Source: Streptomyces sp. H27-C3 (lineage in GTDB: Bacteria; Actinomycetota; Actinomycetes; Streptomycetales; Streptomycetaceae). From it: a stretch of 64,000 nt of DNA. Positions 34,321-41,924 of this stretch are shown piece after piece (the stretch's first letter is position 1; every line of letters begins with the position of its first letter). Under the pieces are notes generated by a model, which saw nothing but the letters and a program-made list of their open reading frames with translations, had not been told where the DNA came from and did no database searches. The translations under genes were made by a program, and so were the position numbers. The stretch spans positions 62,001-126,000 of the forward strand of contig NZ_JASITA010000010.1 of the NCBI RefSeq assembly GCF_030063415.1, written 5' to 3'.

Positions 34321-34596
34321 GGCCCAACCACCCACGACGCCCTCTTCGCGATCCGGGTGCCCGCCGAGGCGAGCGAGCACCCGGAGTACGGCACCTACCC
34401 GCGGTGCTCGCGGGAGAAGCTCGACGTGCTCCAGGGCGGGGACCTGGTCGCGGTCCGAGGTGTGCAGCGGGGGCTGGCCACCGGCCCCGCACCGCCCGGC
34501 GGACGCGTCTCGCACCTGGAGAGGCCGCTGTGGCAGTTCCAGCGCTACCTCGCCCGCAGGTTGACGGCCCCGAACTCGGACGCGGGCGCCGCGTAG
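34321..34596 (+). pseudogene. C-terminal remnant of a Rieske-type ring-hydroxylating oxygenase alpha subunit
   Basis: The translated stretch after ALFAIRVPAEASEHPEYGTY contains LDVLQGGDLVAVRGVQRGLA and SHLERPLWQFQRYLARRL, which matches the conserved end of Rieske oxygenase alpha subunits (the VQRGL and E-x-x-x-x-xFQ signatures). The Rieske cluster and mononuclear iron domains are gone and there is no good start. A dead gene fragment of about 90 codons in an otherwise empty 530-bp gap; the remaining bases 34222-34320 and 34597-34700 show nothing recognised. Confidence 0.55.
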
Positions 34597-34750
34597 CCGC
34601 GTCACGCACCGGCTCGAAGCCCATGGGGCTCAGGGGCCGCGAACTCACGCTCGGTGGTCATCGGTAGAATGGTGTGTGCAAATCACGGATGTTTGGCATC
34701 GTGGATGTGAACGAAATTTCGATTGAGCCGGTTGCGCACAAGGGAGAGCG

Positions 34751-35074
34751 ATGCCTACACGTGATCAGGGCGCGACGACGACCGCTGCCGCGGAGGTCGC
34801 CTCCCTTCGTGAGGAAGTGGAGCAGCTGAAGCAGGCCGTGACCTCGCACGCCGACGTCGACCAGGCGATAGGCGTCATCTGCGCGGTCGGGCGGCTGACC
34901 CCCGACCAGGCCTGGGAGGTCTTGGTCGAGGTCTCGCAGCACACGAACACCAAGGTCAGAAGCGTCGCCGACCGACTTGTCGAATGGACCTGCGACGGCA
35001 GCCTGCCACCCGAAATCGATGTGGCCCTGAAGGCGAGCATGGCCCGGCAGTCCCCCTGCGGCGAGCCGGGCTGA
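34751..35074 (+). CDS. ANTAR domain protein
   Basis: A 107-residue protein whose C-terminal two thirds is an ANTAR RNA-binding domain (HADVDQAIGVICAVGRLTPDQAWEVLVEVSQHTN), preceded by a short coiled coil (EVASLREEVEQLKQAVTS). ANTAR proteins bind paired hairpins in mRNA leaders and act as antiterminators. Most carry a GAF or receiver domain; this one has neither, so its trigger may be a partner protein. AGGGAG precedes the ATG at 34751. A TAGAAT -10-like hexamer lies at about 34664-34669. A perfect 24-bp inverted repeat follows the stop. Confidence 0.85.
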   Translation: MPTRDQGATTTAAAEVASLREEVEQLKQAVTSHADVDQAIGVICAVGRLTPDQAWEVLVEVSQHTNTKVRSVADRLVEWTCDGSLPPEIDVALKASMARQSPCGEPG

Positions 35075-35080
35075 GCCCCG

Positions 35081-35147
35081 CCACGGACCGCCTCCGGGTG
35101 GACGCGCCGCTCGCACGGCGGCACGTCCACCCGGAGGCGGTCCGTGG
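35081..35147 (+). terminator. Perfect 24-bp inverted repeat after the ANTAR gene
   Basis: Arms 35081-35104 and 35124-35147 are exact reverse complements; the 19-nt loop itself can pair CGCCG with CGGCG. The stem starts 6 bases after the ANTAR stop. Likely a very strong terminator; it also abuts the AraC remnant. Confidence 0.85.
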
Positions 35148-35650
35148 ACTGGCCTCGGGCATGTACAGCCGCTCCTGGAGGCCGCCGATCGTCCTGGCGT
35201 ACGGGTTCGTGGCGACGTACAAGCAGGTCCTCCATCTCGTGCAGCACGGTGTCCGGCACCGGCTCCGTGGCCCGGTCGACGACGGCCCCACCGTGGTGCA
35301 GTACACCGCCGAGGACCGCGGCGAGTCCCTGGTGCTCGCCTGGCAACGGGCCCGCCCGTCGGCCGCTCCAGGTGCCCCCGCTCACCCAGCAGGCACGGGC
35401 GCGGGGGATGAGCGAACGCACCCTGCGCAGACGCCTCGCCGAGTGCGGGACCAGGTACGAGGCGCTCGTCGACTACGTACGCCTGGTCCGCGCCGAGGAG
35501 TTGCTGACCACCAGGGATCTGCCGCTGCACACCATCGCCGCGCTGCTCGGCTTCAGCGACGCACGCACCCTGCGCCGCGCGGTGGCCCGCTGGTTCGGCA
35601 AGGACCCCTCGGAGATGCGCAGAGCCGCACCGCCGCCGCACGCCTCGTAG
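35144..35650 (+). pseudogene. AraC-family regulator remnant
   Basis: The last ~95 codons (from about 35363) encode an AraC-type double helix-turn-helix: GMSERTLRRRLAECGTRYEAL, then LPLHTIAALLGFSDARTLRRAVARWFG. Upstream, a hydrophobic helical stretch in a different frame (PPIVLAYGFVATYKQVLHLV, about 35181-35240) may be what is left of the sensor domain. No plausible start or complete N-terminal domain exists, so the gene is truncated and frameshifted. Confidence 0.6.
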
Positions 35651-35658
35651 CGCGGGGG

Positions 35659-36195
35659 TCAGTCCTCTGCCGCGATCCGCAGCCGGGCGTACTCCTCGGC
35701 CATGGTCTGCGCGGTCCAATGTGCATTGAGGCCGCTGGGGTTGGGCAGCGCCCAGATCCGGGTCGCGCCGATCGTCCTCACCTGCTGACCGATCGAGGCC
35801 CTCTTCTCGCCGAATGCCGTGCGGTACGCGGTGATCCCGACCACCGCGAGCCACCGGGGCCGCAGCAGCTCGACCCTGGCCGTCAGCAGCCGCCCGCCCT
35901 CGCGGAACTCCTCATCGCTGATCTCGTCGGCCCGCGCGCTGGCCCGCGCCACCACATTGGTGATGCCGAGGCCGTACGACGTCAACTCGCCCTGCTCCGG
36001 GGGCTTCAGCTGCCGCGGGGTGAAGCCCGACAGGTGCAGCACCGGCCAGAAGCGGTTGCCGGGGCGGGCGAAGTGGTGGCCCGTCGCGGCGGACATCAGC
36101 CCGGGGTTGATCCCGCAGAAGAGCACCCGAAGCCCGTCCGCGACCACATCGGGAATGAGATGGTCGCGGGCGGCCTGGAGCTCTTCCGGCGTCAT
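35659..36195 (-). CDS. mug: G/U mismatch-specific DNA glycosylase
   Basis: A 178-residue uracil-DNA glycosylase superfamily member (Mug/TDG type) that removes uracil or thymine mispaired with guanine. The active-site motif is seen as VLFCGINPGLMSAATGHHFARPGNRFW (residues ~24-50; GINPGL with the catalytic Asn) and the second motif as NPSGLNAHW near residue 152-160. The gene lies 30 bases after purB reading (minus strand), so it may share its transcript. Length agrees with Mug. Confidence 0.9.
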   Translation of the reverse strand: MTPEELQAARDHLIPDVVADGLRVLFCGINPGLMSAATGHHFARPGNRFWPVLHLSGFTPRQLKPPEQGELTSYGLGITNVVARASARADEISDEEFREGGRLLTARVELLRPRWLAVVGITAYRTAFGEKRASIGQQVRTIGATRIWALPNPSGLNAHWTAQTMAEEYARLRIAAED

Positions 36196-36225
36196 ACCGT
36201 GGACAGTCCGATCATTCCGTGCGCG

Positions 36226-37668
36226 TCAGAGGATCGAACCGGGGGTGTACCCGGCGGCCTCGGGGTGCTGCTTGGTGATCTCCTCGATGCGCGAGATCAC
36301 GGTCGCGACCTGCTGCTCGGCGGCGCCGGTGAACGACAGCTTGTCCGCCATCAGTCCGTCCAGCTGCGCGCGGTCCAGTGGGATCCGGCCGTCGGCCGCC
36401 AGCTTGTCGAGCAGCTCGTTGCGCTCGGTGCCCTGCTCGCGCATGGCCAGCGCCGACGCCACCGCGTTCTCCTTGATGGCCTCGTGCGCGACCTCGCGGC
36501 CGACTCCGGCCCGTACCGACGCCATCAGCACCTTGGTGGTGGCGAGGAACGGCAGGTAGCGGTCCAGTTCGCGGGCGACGACCGCGGGGAACGCGCCGAA
36601 CTCGTCGAGGACGGTCAGGAAGGTCTCCAGGAGACCGTCGAAGGCGAAGAACGCGTCCGGCAGCGCGACCCGGCGCACCACCGAGCAGGACACGTCGCCC
36701 TCGTTCCACTGGTCGCCCGCAAGCTCGCCCGTCATCGAGGCGTAGCCGCGCAGGATCACCATGAGGCCGTTGACGCGCTCGCAGGAGCGGGTGTTCATCT
36801 TGTGCGGCATCGCGGACGAGCCGACCTGGCCGGGCTTGAAGCCCTCCGTCACCAGCTCGTGCCCGGCCATCAGCCGGATCGTCTTGGCCAGCGACGAGGG
36901 TCCGCCCGCCAGCTGCACGAGCGCGGTGACGACCTCGTAGTCCAGCGAGCGCGGGTAGACCTGGCCCACCGAGGTGAAGGCCTGCGAGAAGCCGAGGTGC
37001 ACGGCGATCCGCTGCTCCAGGTCGGCCAGCTTCTGCGCGTCGCCGCCGAGCAGGTCCAGCATGTCCTGCGCGGTGCCGACCGGGCCCTTGATGCCGCGCA
37101 GCGGGTAGCGGCCGAGCAGCTCCTCCAGGCGGCCGTACGCCACCAGGAGCTCGTCGGCCACCGTCGCGAAGCGCTTGCCGAGGGTCGTCGCCTGGGCCGC
37201 GACATTGTGCGAGCGGCCGGCCATGACCAGCTCCGCGTACTCACCGGACAGCCTGCCGAGCCGCGCGAGGACGGCGACCGTGCGGTCGCGCATCAGCTCA
37301 AGGGACAGCCGGATCTGCAGCTGCTCGACGTTCTCGGTGAGGTCACGGGAGGTCATGCCCTTGTGGACCTGCTCATGACCCGCGAGCGCGTTGAACTCCT
37401 CGATCCGCGCCTTCACGTCATGGCGGGTGACCTTCTCGCGCTCGGCGATCGACGCCAGGTCGACCTGGTCGAGTACACGCTCGTAGTCGGCGAGGGCGCC
37501 GTCGGGCACCTCGATGCCGAGGTCCTTCTGGGCGTGGAGCACGGCGAGCCACAGCCGGCGCTCCAGCCTCACCTTCTGCTCGGGGGACCACAGGACGGCC
37601 AGCTGCGCGGAGGCGTAGCGGCCGGCCAGGACATTGGGGATGCGGGGCTTCGCAGGAGCAGCAGTCAC
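36226..37668 (-). CDS. purB: Adenylosuccinate lyase
   Basis: A 480-residue fumarase/aspartase-superfamily enzyme that catalyses two fumarate-releasing steps in purine and AMP synthesis. Conserved blocks: KVTRHDVKARIEEFNAL, HKGMTSRDLTENVEQLQ (T-S region), MAGRSHNVAAQATTLGKRF with catalytic His, and the signature GSSAMPHKMNTRSCERVNGL (catalytic Ser loop). The start is GTG 37668, giving MTAAPAKPRIPNVLAGRYAS; the longer upstream frame is not conserved. No unusual residues noted. Confidence 0.94.
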   Translation of the reverse strand: MTAAPAKPRIPNVLAGRYASAQLAVLWSPEQKVRLERRLWLAVLHAQKDLGIEVPDGALADYERVLDQVDLASIAEREKVTRHDVKARIEEFNALAGHEQVHKGMTSRDLTENVEQLQIRLSLELMRDRTVAVLARLGRLSGEYAELVMAGRSHNVAAQATTLGKRFATVADELLVAYGRLEELLGRYPLRGIKGPVGTAQDMLDLLGGDAQKLADLEQRIAVHLGFSQAFTSVGQVYPRSLDYEVVTALVQLAGGPSSLAKTIRLMAGHELVTEGFKPGQVGSSAMPHKMNTRSCERVNGLMVILRGYASMTGELAGDQWNEGDVSCSVVRRVALPDAFFAFDGLLETFLTVLDEFGAFPAVVARELDRYLPFLATTKVLMASVRAGVGREVAHEAIKENAVASALAMREQGTERNELLDKLAADGRIPLDRAQLDGLMADKLSFTGAAEQQVATVISRIEEITKQHPEAAGYTPGSIL

Positions 37669-37739
37669 GTGGAGAGATTCTACTGGCGGTTCACGCAGGC
37701 CGACGCCCCGGTCCCGTTTGTGGCTTGCTACGAGAGAGG

Positions 37740-38525
37740 CTACGGAGTGCGCGGGTCGTCGTCGTACGGCAGCAGCTCGGGCCGCTTGGCCGGCCGGCCG
37801 TCGCCGGACGATCGTCCTGTGACCCGTCGTCCGATCCACGGCACCAGATGCTCGCGCGCGAACCGCAGATCACTGCCGCGCCGCGCCGCCCAGCCGGGCA
37901 GCGCGCCCGGGGCCAGCGGCGTCCGCCAGTCGTCCTCGGCCGCCCGGCCCAACACCTGCCACACGGCCTCGGCGACCCGCCGGTGCCCCTCCTCCGTCAG
38001 GTGCAGCCGGTCGACGTGCCACATCCGTGGATCGCCGAGCGCGGGCGTCCCGTACAGGTCGACGACCAGGGCGCCGTGCTTCGCGGCCAGGGTGTCGATG
38101 AAGTCGAACAGCTCCTCCATGCGCGGCCGGAACCGCTGCATCACCGGGCCGTCGCGTCCGGGGCTGCGCATCAGCACCAGCCGCTCGCAGGACGGCGCGA
38201 GCCGCTCCACGGCCTCTTCCAGATATCCGCGCACCCGGCCCATGTCGCACTTGGGCCGCAAGGTGTCGTTGAGTCCGCCGACCAGGGTCACGACGTCCGC
38301 CCGCATGGCGACCGCGACGTCGACCTGTTCCTCGACGATCTGGGCGATGAGCTTTCCGCGTACGGCGAGATTCGCGTACCGGAAGCCAGGCGTATTCGCG
38401 GCGAGCCGCGCGGCGAGCAGATCGGCCCAGCCGCGGTACGAGCCGTCGGGCAGCGCGTCCGACATGCCCTCGGTGAACGAGTCGCCGAGCGCGACAAGAC
38501 TGGTGTAGTTGGCATTCATTTCCAT
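37740..38525 (-). CDS. SGNH/GDSL hydrolase
   Basis: A 261-residue SGNH-fold esterase. Block I is VALGDSFTEGM (Ser nucleophile, residues ~11-21), block II NLAVRGKLIAQ (Gly), block III LVGGLNDTLRP (Asn), and block V VDRLHLTEEGHRRVAE with the Asp-x-x-His pair. No signal peptide, so cytosolic. Start ATG 38525 or the in-frame ATG 38519; no strong ribosome-binding site at either. Substrate not predictable. Confidence 0.88.
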   Translation of the reverse strand: MEMNANYTSLVALGDSFTEGMSDALPDGSYRGWADLLAARLAANTPGFRYANLAVRGKLIAQIVEEQVDVAVAMRADVVTLVGGLNDTLRPKCDMGRVRGYLEEAVERLAPSCERLVLMRSPGRDGPVMQRFRPRMEELFDFIDTLAAKHGALVVDLYGTPALGDPRMWHVDRLHLTEEGHRRVAEAVWQVLGRAAEDDWRTPLAPGALPGWAARRGSDLRFAREHLVPWIGRRVTGRSSGDGRPAKRPELLPYDDDPRTP

Positions 38526-38637
38526 GGCGGGTGCGATCGTATCCCGGCGGCGCGAGACATGCGCCCGGGGTCTGTCCACCGGGGCGGGGGCGCGGTATCC
38601 CGGGTACAGGAGTCCGCGAGGAGAGAGCGAGCGAGCC

Positions 38638-38886
38638 ATGTTCACTGCCGCATTCTGGAAGGCCACCGGGGAGCGGGCGCTTCGCACCTTCGCGCAGTCG
38701 CTCGTCGCGGTCCTCACCGCCGGGGCGACGAACCTCATCGACGTCAACTGGCTCGCCGCCGTCTCGACCGCGGGCCTCGCCACCGTGCTCGCCATCCTCA
38801 CGGCGATCGGCGCGTCCGGGGTGGGCGGCGGGCACGGCCCGGGTCTCACCGAGACCACGGACCGCGCCCAGCCATCCGTCCACTAG
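38638..38886 (+). CDS. Holin-like small membrane protein (r1t-type)
   Basis: An 82-residue protein beginning FTAAFWKATGERALRTFAQS, a pattern of the phage r1t holin family (FWKATxERAxRTFAQ), followed by two hydrophobic segments (SLVAVLTAGATNLIDVNWLA; VSTAGLATVLAILTAIGASG) and a short polar tail. Holins make membrane lesions that release endolysins, but chromosomal copies without phage genes are common in Streptomyces. No endolysin is adjacent. GAGGAGAG precedes the ATG by ~14 bases. Overlaps the stop of the convergent DUF21 gene by 4 bases. Confidence 0.7.
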   Translation: MFTAAFWKATGERALRTFAQSLVAVLTAGATNLIDVNWLAAVSTAGLATVLAILTAIGASGVGGGHGPGLTETTDRAQPSVH

Positions 38887-39905
38887 GCCTGCTGCTGGTC
38901 CGGGCGGCCCACCAGCTCGCGCAGCACGTCCTCCATCGTGACGAGCCCCGTGGGGTCGCCGTCCTCGCCCAGCACCGCCGCCAGGTGCGTACGGCTGCGC
39001 CGCATCGCCGTCAGGACGTCGTCGAGCGGTGCGTCCGCCCGGACCCGGGCGATCGGTCGCAGCGCCGACACTGGGAACGGGACGTCGCGCGGAGTGGCGT
39101 CCAGGGCGTCCTTCACATGCAGATAGCCGAGGATCCGCAGCCCCTCCAGGACGGGGAAGCGGGAGAAGCCCGACTGGGCCGCCAACTGCTCCAGCCCCTC
39201 CGGCGTGGTGCCGGCCTGGGCGAACACCACCCGCTCCACCGGCATGATCACGTCACGCACTGGGCGGCGGCCCAGCTCCAGGGCGTCGTGCAGCCGCTCG
39301 GCGGCCCGGCCGTCGAGCAGACCGGCGTGGCCCGCGTCCGTGACCAGACGCGCCAGCTCGTCGTCCGAGAACGTCGCCGACACCTCGTCCTTGGTCTCCA
39401 CCCGCATCAGCTTCAGCAGGGTGTTGGCGAAGGCGTTGATCGTGAAGATCACCGGGCGCAGGCCACGGGCCAGCCCCACCAGCGGCGGACCGAGCAGCAG
39501 CGCGGTCCGTACCGGCTCGGCCAGCGCGATGTTCTTCGGCACCATCTCGCCGAAGAGCATGTGCAGATACGTCGCCGCGGCGAGCGCGATGACGAAGGAG
39601 ATCGGGTGGGTCAGCCCGTCCGGCACACCCACGGCGTGGAAGACCGGCTCCAGCAGATGCGCGATGGCGGGCTCGGCGACCACACCCAGCACCAGGGTGC
39701 ACAGCGTGATGCCCAGCTGCGCGGCGGCCAGCAGCGCCGAGATGTGCTCAAGACCCCACAGAACGCTGCGCGCCCGCCGGTTGCCCTCTTCGGCCTCCGG
39801 CTCGATCTGACTGCGGCGCACCGAGATCAGCGCGAACTCCGCGCCGACGAAGAACGCGTTGACGACCAGCGTGAGCAGGCCGATGAGCAATTGGATCGCG
39901 GTCAT
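38883..39905 (-). CDS. DUF21-CBS pair membrane protein (CNNM/HlyC-CorC type), shorter copy
   Basis: A 340-residue protein with an N-terminal DUF21 (CNNM) transmembrane domain (LLTLVVNAFFVGAEFALISVRRSQIE; AAAQLGITLCTLVLGVVAEPAIAHLLEP; YLHMLFGEMVPKNIALAEP) and two cytosolic CBS motifs (DVIMPVERVVFA; THLAAVLGEDGDPTGLVTMEDVLRELVG). Relatives are linked to Mg2+ transport or homeostasis. It lacks the C-terminal CorC_HlyC domain present in its neighbour and is translationally coupled to it (ATGA overlap). The two likely form one heteromeric unit. Confidence 0.85.
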   Translation of the reverse strand: MTAIQLLIGLLTLVVNAFFVGAEFALISVRRSQIEPEAEEGNRRARSVLWGLEHISALLAAAQLGITLCTLVLGVVAEPAIAHLLEPVFHAVGVPDGLTHPISFVIALAAATYLHMLFGEMVPKNIALAEPVRTALLLGPPLVGLARGLRPVIFTINAFANTLLKLMRVETKDEVSATFSDDELARLVTDAGHAGLLDGRAAERLHDALELGRRPVRDVIMPVERVVFAQAGTTPEGLEQLAAQSGFSRFPVLEGLRILGYLHVKDALDATPRDVPFPVSALRPIARVRADAPLDDVLTAMRRSRTHLAAVLGEDGDPTGLVTMEDVLRELVGRPDQQQA

Positions 39906-41242
39906 CGCCGGGCCTCCTCGTCCGCGGTGGAGTCACTGGGCAGCGGTGCGTGCAGCAGCACGCGCGCCGCGCGGCGGCCCGACGCGTCCACCACGTTCAG
40001 TTGCCAGCCGGCCAGCTCGATGTGGTCGCCCACCACCGGGATGCGTCCCAGCTCGGTGGCGAGCAGGCCGGCGAGCGTCTCGTAGGGGCCATCGGGCACC
40101 CGCAGTCCGACCCGCTCCAGCTGGTCGGTCCTGGCCGCGCCGTCGGCGGACCACAAAGTGTGCCCGTCGGCGTCCTCGCCCGCCGGGGCGAGGTCGGGCG
40201 TCTCGTGCGGGTCGTGCTCGTCGCGTACTTCGCCGACAACCTCCTCGACTATGTCCTCCAGCGTCACGACGCCCGCCGTGCCGCCGTACTCGTCGATCAC
40301 GACGGCCATGGTGTGCTTGCCCGAAAGCCGGTCGAGCAGCCGGTCGACGGTGAGTGTCTCCGGGACCAGCAGCGGTTCGCGCAGCAGCCCCGAGACGGCG
40401 TACGTCGCCCTGCGGTCCGCCGGCACGGTCAGCACGTCCTTGATGTGCGCGATGCCGACGACGGAGTCGAGGCTGCCCCGGTACACGGGGAAGCGGGAGA
40501 GGCCGGTCGCGCGGGTGGCGTTCGCGACGTCCTCCGCGGTCGCCTGCAGATCGAGGGCGGTGACCTGGACGCGCGGGGTCATCACATTCTCGGCGGTCAG
40601 TTCCGCCAGATTGAGGGTCCGTACGAACAACTCGGCGGTGTCCGCCTCCAGCGCACCCTCCTTCGCGGAGTGGCGCGCCAGTGCGACCAGCTCCTGGGGG
40701 CTGCGGGCGGAGGCCAGTTCCTCGGCGGGCTCCATGCCGAAGCGCCGCACGATGCGGTTGGCCGTGTTGTTGAGGTGGCTGATGAGCGGGCGGAAGGCCG
40801 CGCTGAACATCCGCTGCGGGGTGGCGACGACCTTCGCCACGGCCAGCGGCGAGGAGATCGCCCAGTTCTTGGGGACCAGCTCACCGACGACCATCAGGAC
40901 GATGGTGGACAGGCCCGTGCCGATGACCAGGGCCACCGTCGATGCCGTCGCGGGGGACAGGCCGAGTCCCTCCATCGGTCCGCGGATCAGCTTGCCGATG
41001 GAGGGCTCGGCGAGCATGCCGACGAGGAGGTTGGTGACGGTGATGCCGAGCTGGGCGCCGGAGAGCTGGAACGTGAGGCTGCGTACGGCCTTCAGGGCGC
41101 TTGCCGCGCCCCGGTCGCCGCGCTCCACGGCCCGCTCCAGGTCGCCGCGCTCGATGGTCGTCAGCGAGAATTCCGCCGCGACGAAGGCTCCGCAGGCGAG
41201 CGAGAGCAGCACGGCCAGGGCGAGCAGAAGCACTTCGGTCAT
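39902..41242 (-). CDS. DUF21-CBS-CorC_HlyC membrane protein, longer copy
   Basis: A 446-residue protein: DUF21 domain (LACGAFVAAEFSLTTIERGDLE; GAQLGITVTNLLVGMLAEPSIGKL; MVVGELVPKNWAISSPL), CBS pair (ENVMTPRVQVTALDLQA; MAVVIDEYGGTAGVVTLEDIVEEVVGEV, where VDEYGG is the CBS2 signature), and the CorC_HlyC domain ending in WQLNVVDASGRRAARVLLHA. First gene of a two-gene operon. A 12-bp inverted repeat at 41312-41365 lies in the leader. The transported ion is presumed to be a divalent cation. Confidence 0.85.
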   Translation of the reverse strand: MTEVLLLALAVLLSLACGAFVAAEFSLTTIERGDLERAVERGDRGAASALKAVRSLTFQLSGAQLGITVTNLLVGMLAEPSIGKLIRGPMEGLGLSPATASTVALVIGTGLSTIVLMVVGELVPKNWAISSPLAVAKVVATPQRMFSAAFRPLISHLNNTANRIVRRFGMEPAEELASARSPQELVALARHSAKEGALEADTAELFVRTLNLAELTAENVMTPRVQVTALDLQATAEDVANATRATGLSRFPVYRGSLDSVVGIAHIKDVLTVPADRRATYAVSGLLREPLLVPETLTVDRLLDRLSGKHTMAVVIDEYGGTAGVVTLEDIVEEVVGEVRDEHDPHETPDLAPAGEDADGHTLWSADGAARTDQLERVGLRVPDGPYETLAGLLATELGRIPVVGDHIELAGWQLNVVDASGRRAARVLLHAPLPSDSTADEEARR

Positions 41243-41311
41243 CGGTTCACCTCCGTCCCATGGTCGGGCAGGGCGGGGAGGAACGCGCGATGTCGACTAC
41301 TGGGAGGCTCG

Positions 41312-41365
41312 CCCATGGGCGGACGCTCACACCTTTCGGAAGTGGGTGATCAATGTCCGCCCATG
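41312..41365 (-). promoter_or_regulatory. 12-bp inverted repeat in the leader of the DUF21 operon
   Basis: CCATGGGCGGAC (41312-41323) and GTCCGCCCATGG (41354-41365) are perfectly complementary across 30 bases, located 70-125 bases upstream of the first DUF21 start. It could be an operator or the base of an RNA structure. No match to a known riboswitch class was recognised. Confidence 0.45.
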
Positions 41366-41410
41366 GTAAAGGATGGGCAAAGCGCGGCGGAGGTCAGTAG
41401 GCCGTCGGCG

Positions 41411-41836
41411 TCAGTGCGCCAGTGCCTTGACCCACCGGGACCACTGCGGCTCCGGAGCGTATCCCGCGGCGCGCCACGCTTGGCGCGCGCGCTCGTTGTC
41501 GTCCAGGACCATCGCGTCGCCGCGCCGCCCGCCCAGCGCGAGGAACCGCTCCTCGGCCGCCGCGAGCAGCGCCGAGCCGATGCCCTGACGCCGCCGGTCC
41601 GGGTGCACCGCGAGCCGGTACAGATGGCAGCGCCAGCCGTCGAAGCCCGCGATGACGGTGCCGACGAGCTCGGCGCCGCGCTCCGCGAGGATCAGCGTGT
41701 CCGGATCACGGGCGACCAGCCGCTCGATGCCCGCCCGGTCGTCGCTGATGCTGGTCCCCTCGGCGGCCTCCTTCCAGAAGGCCAGTACCGCGTCGAGGTC
41801 GGCGGGGCCCGCGGCCCGTATTCGAAGACCATCCAT
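41411..41836 (-). CDS. GNAT family N-acetyltransferase
   Basis: A 141-residue GNAT enzyme. It starts GLRIRAAGPADLDAVLAFWKEAAEG, and the acetyl-CoA binding motif A is LAVHPDRRRQGIGSALLAAAEERF (residues ~72-95; RRQGIG loop), followed by ALVLDDN-like motif B (MVLDDNERARQAWRAAGY). ATG 41836 is used. Acceptor unknown. It stands alone, in the same direction as the DUF21 genes. Confidence 0.85.
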   Translation of the reverse strand: MDGLRIRAAGPADLDAVLAFWKEAAEGTSISDDRAGIERLVARDPDTLILAERGAELVGTVIAGFDGWRCHLYRLAVHPDRRRQGIGSALLAAAEERFLALGGRRGDAMVLDDNERARQAWRAAGYAPEPQWSRWVKALAH

Positions 41837-41924
41837 GGCGTCATCCCACCACCGCGCGCGCGTGGCCGTCGACCGGCTTCCACCATGTGGTCGGGGCGGC
41901 CGGGTGGCCCCTCGGCTCCCCGTC

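Noticed and set aside
36205..36245. A tRNA-like GGATCGAACC string
   Set aside because: It lies around the end of purB and no cloverleaf can be formed; no tRNA gene was found in the window.
35000..38508. A very long plus-strand open frame through mug, purB and the SGNH gene
   Set aside because: It is a codon-bias shadow of the minus-strand genes: no protein family resemblance, and each real gene has clear catalytic motifs on the other strand.
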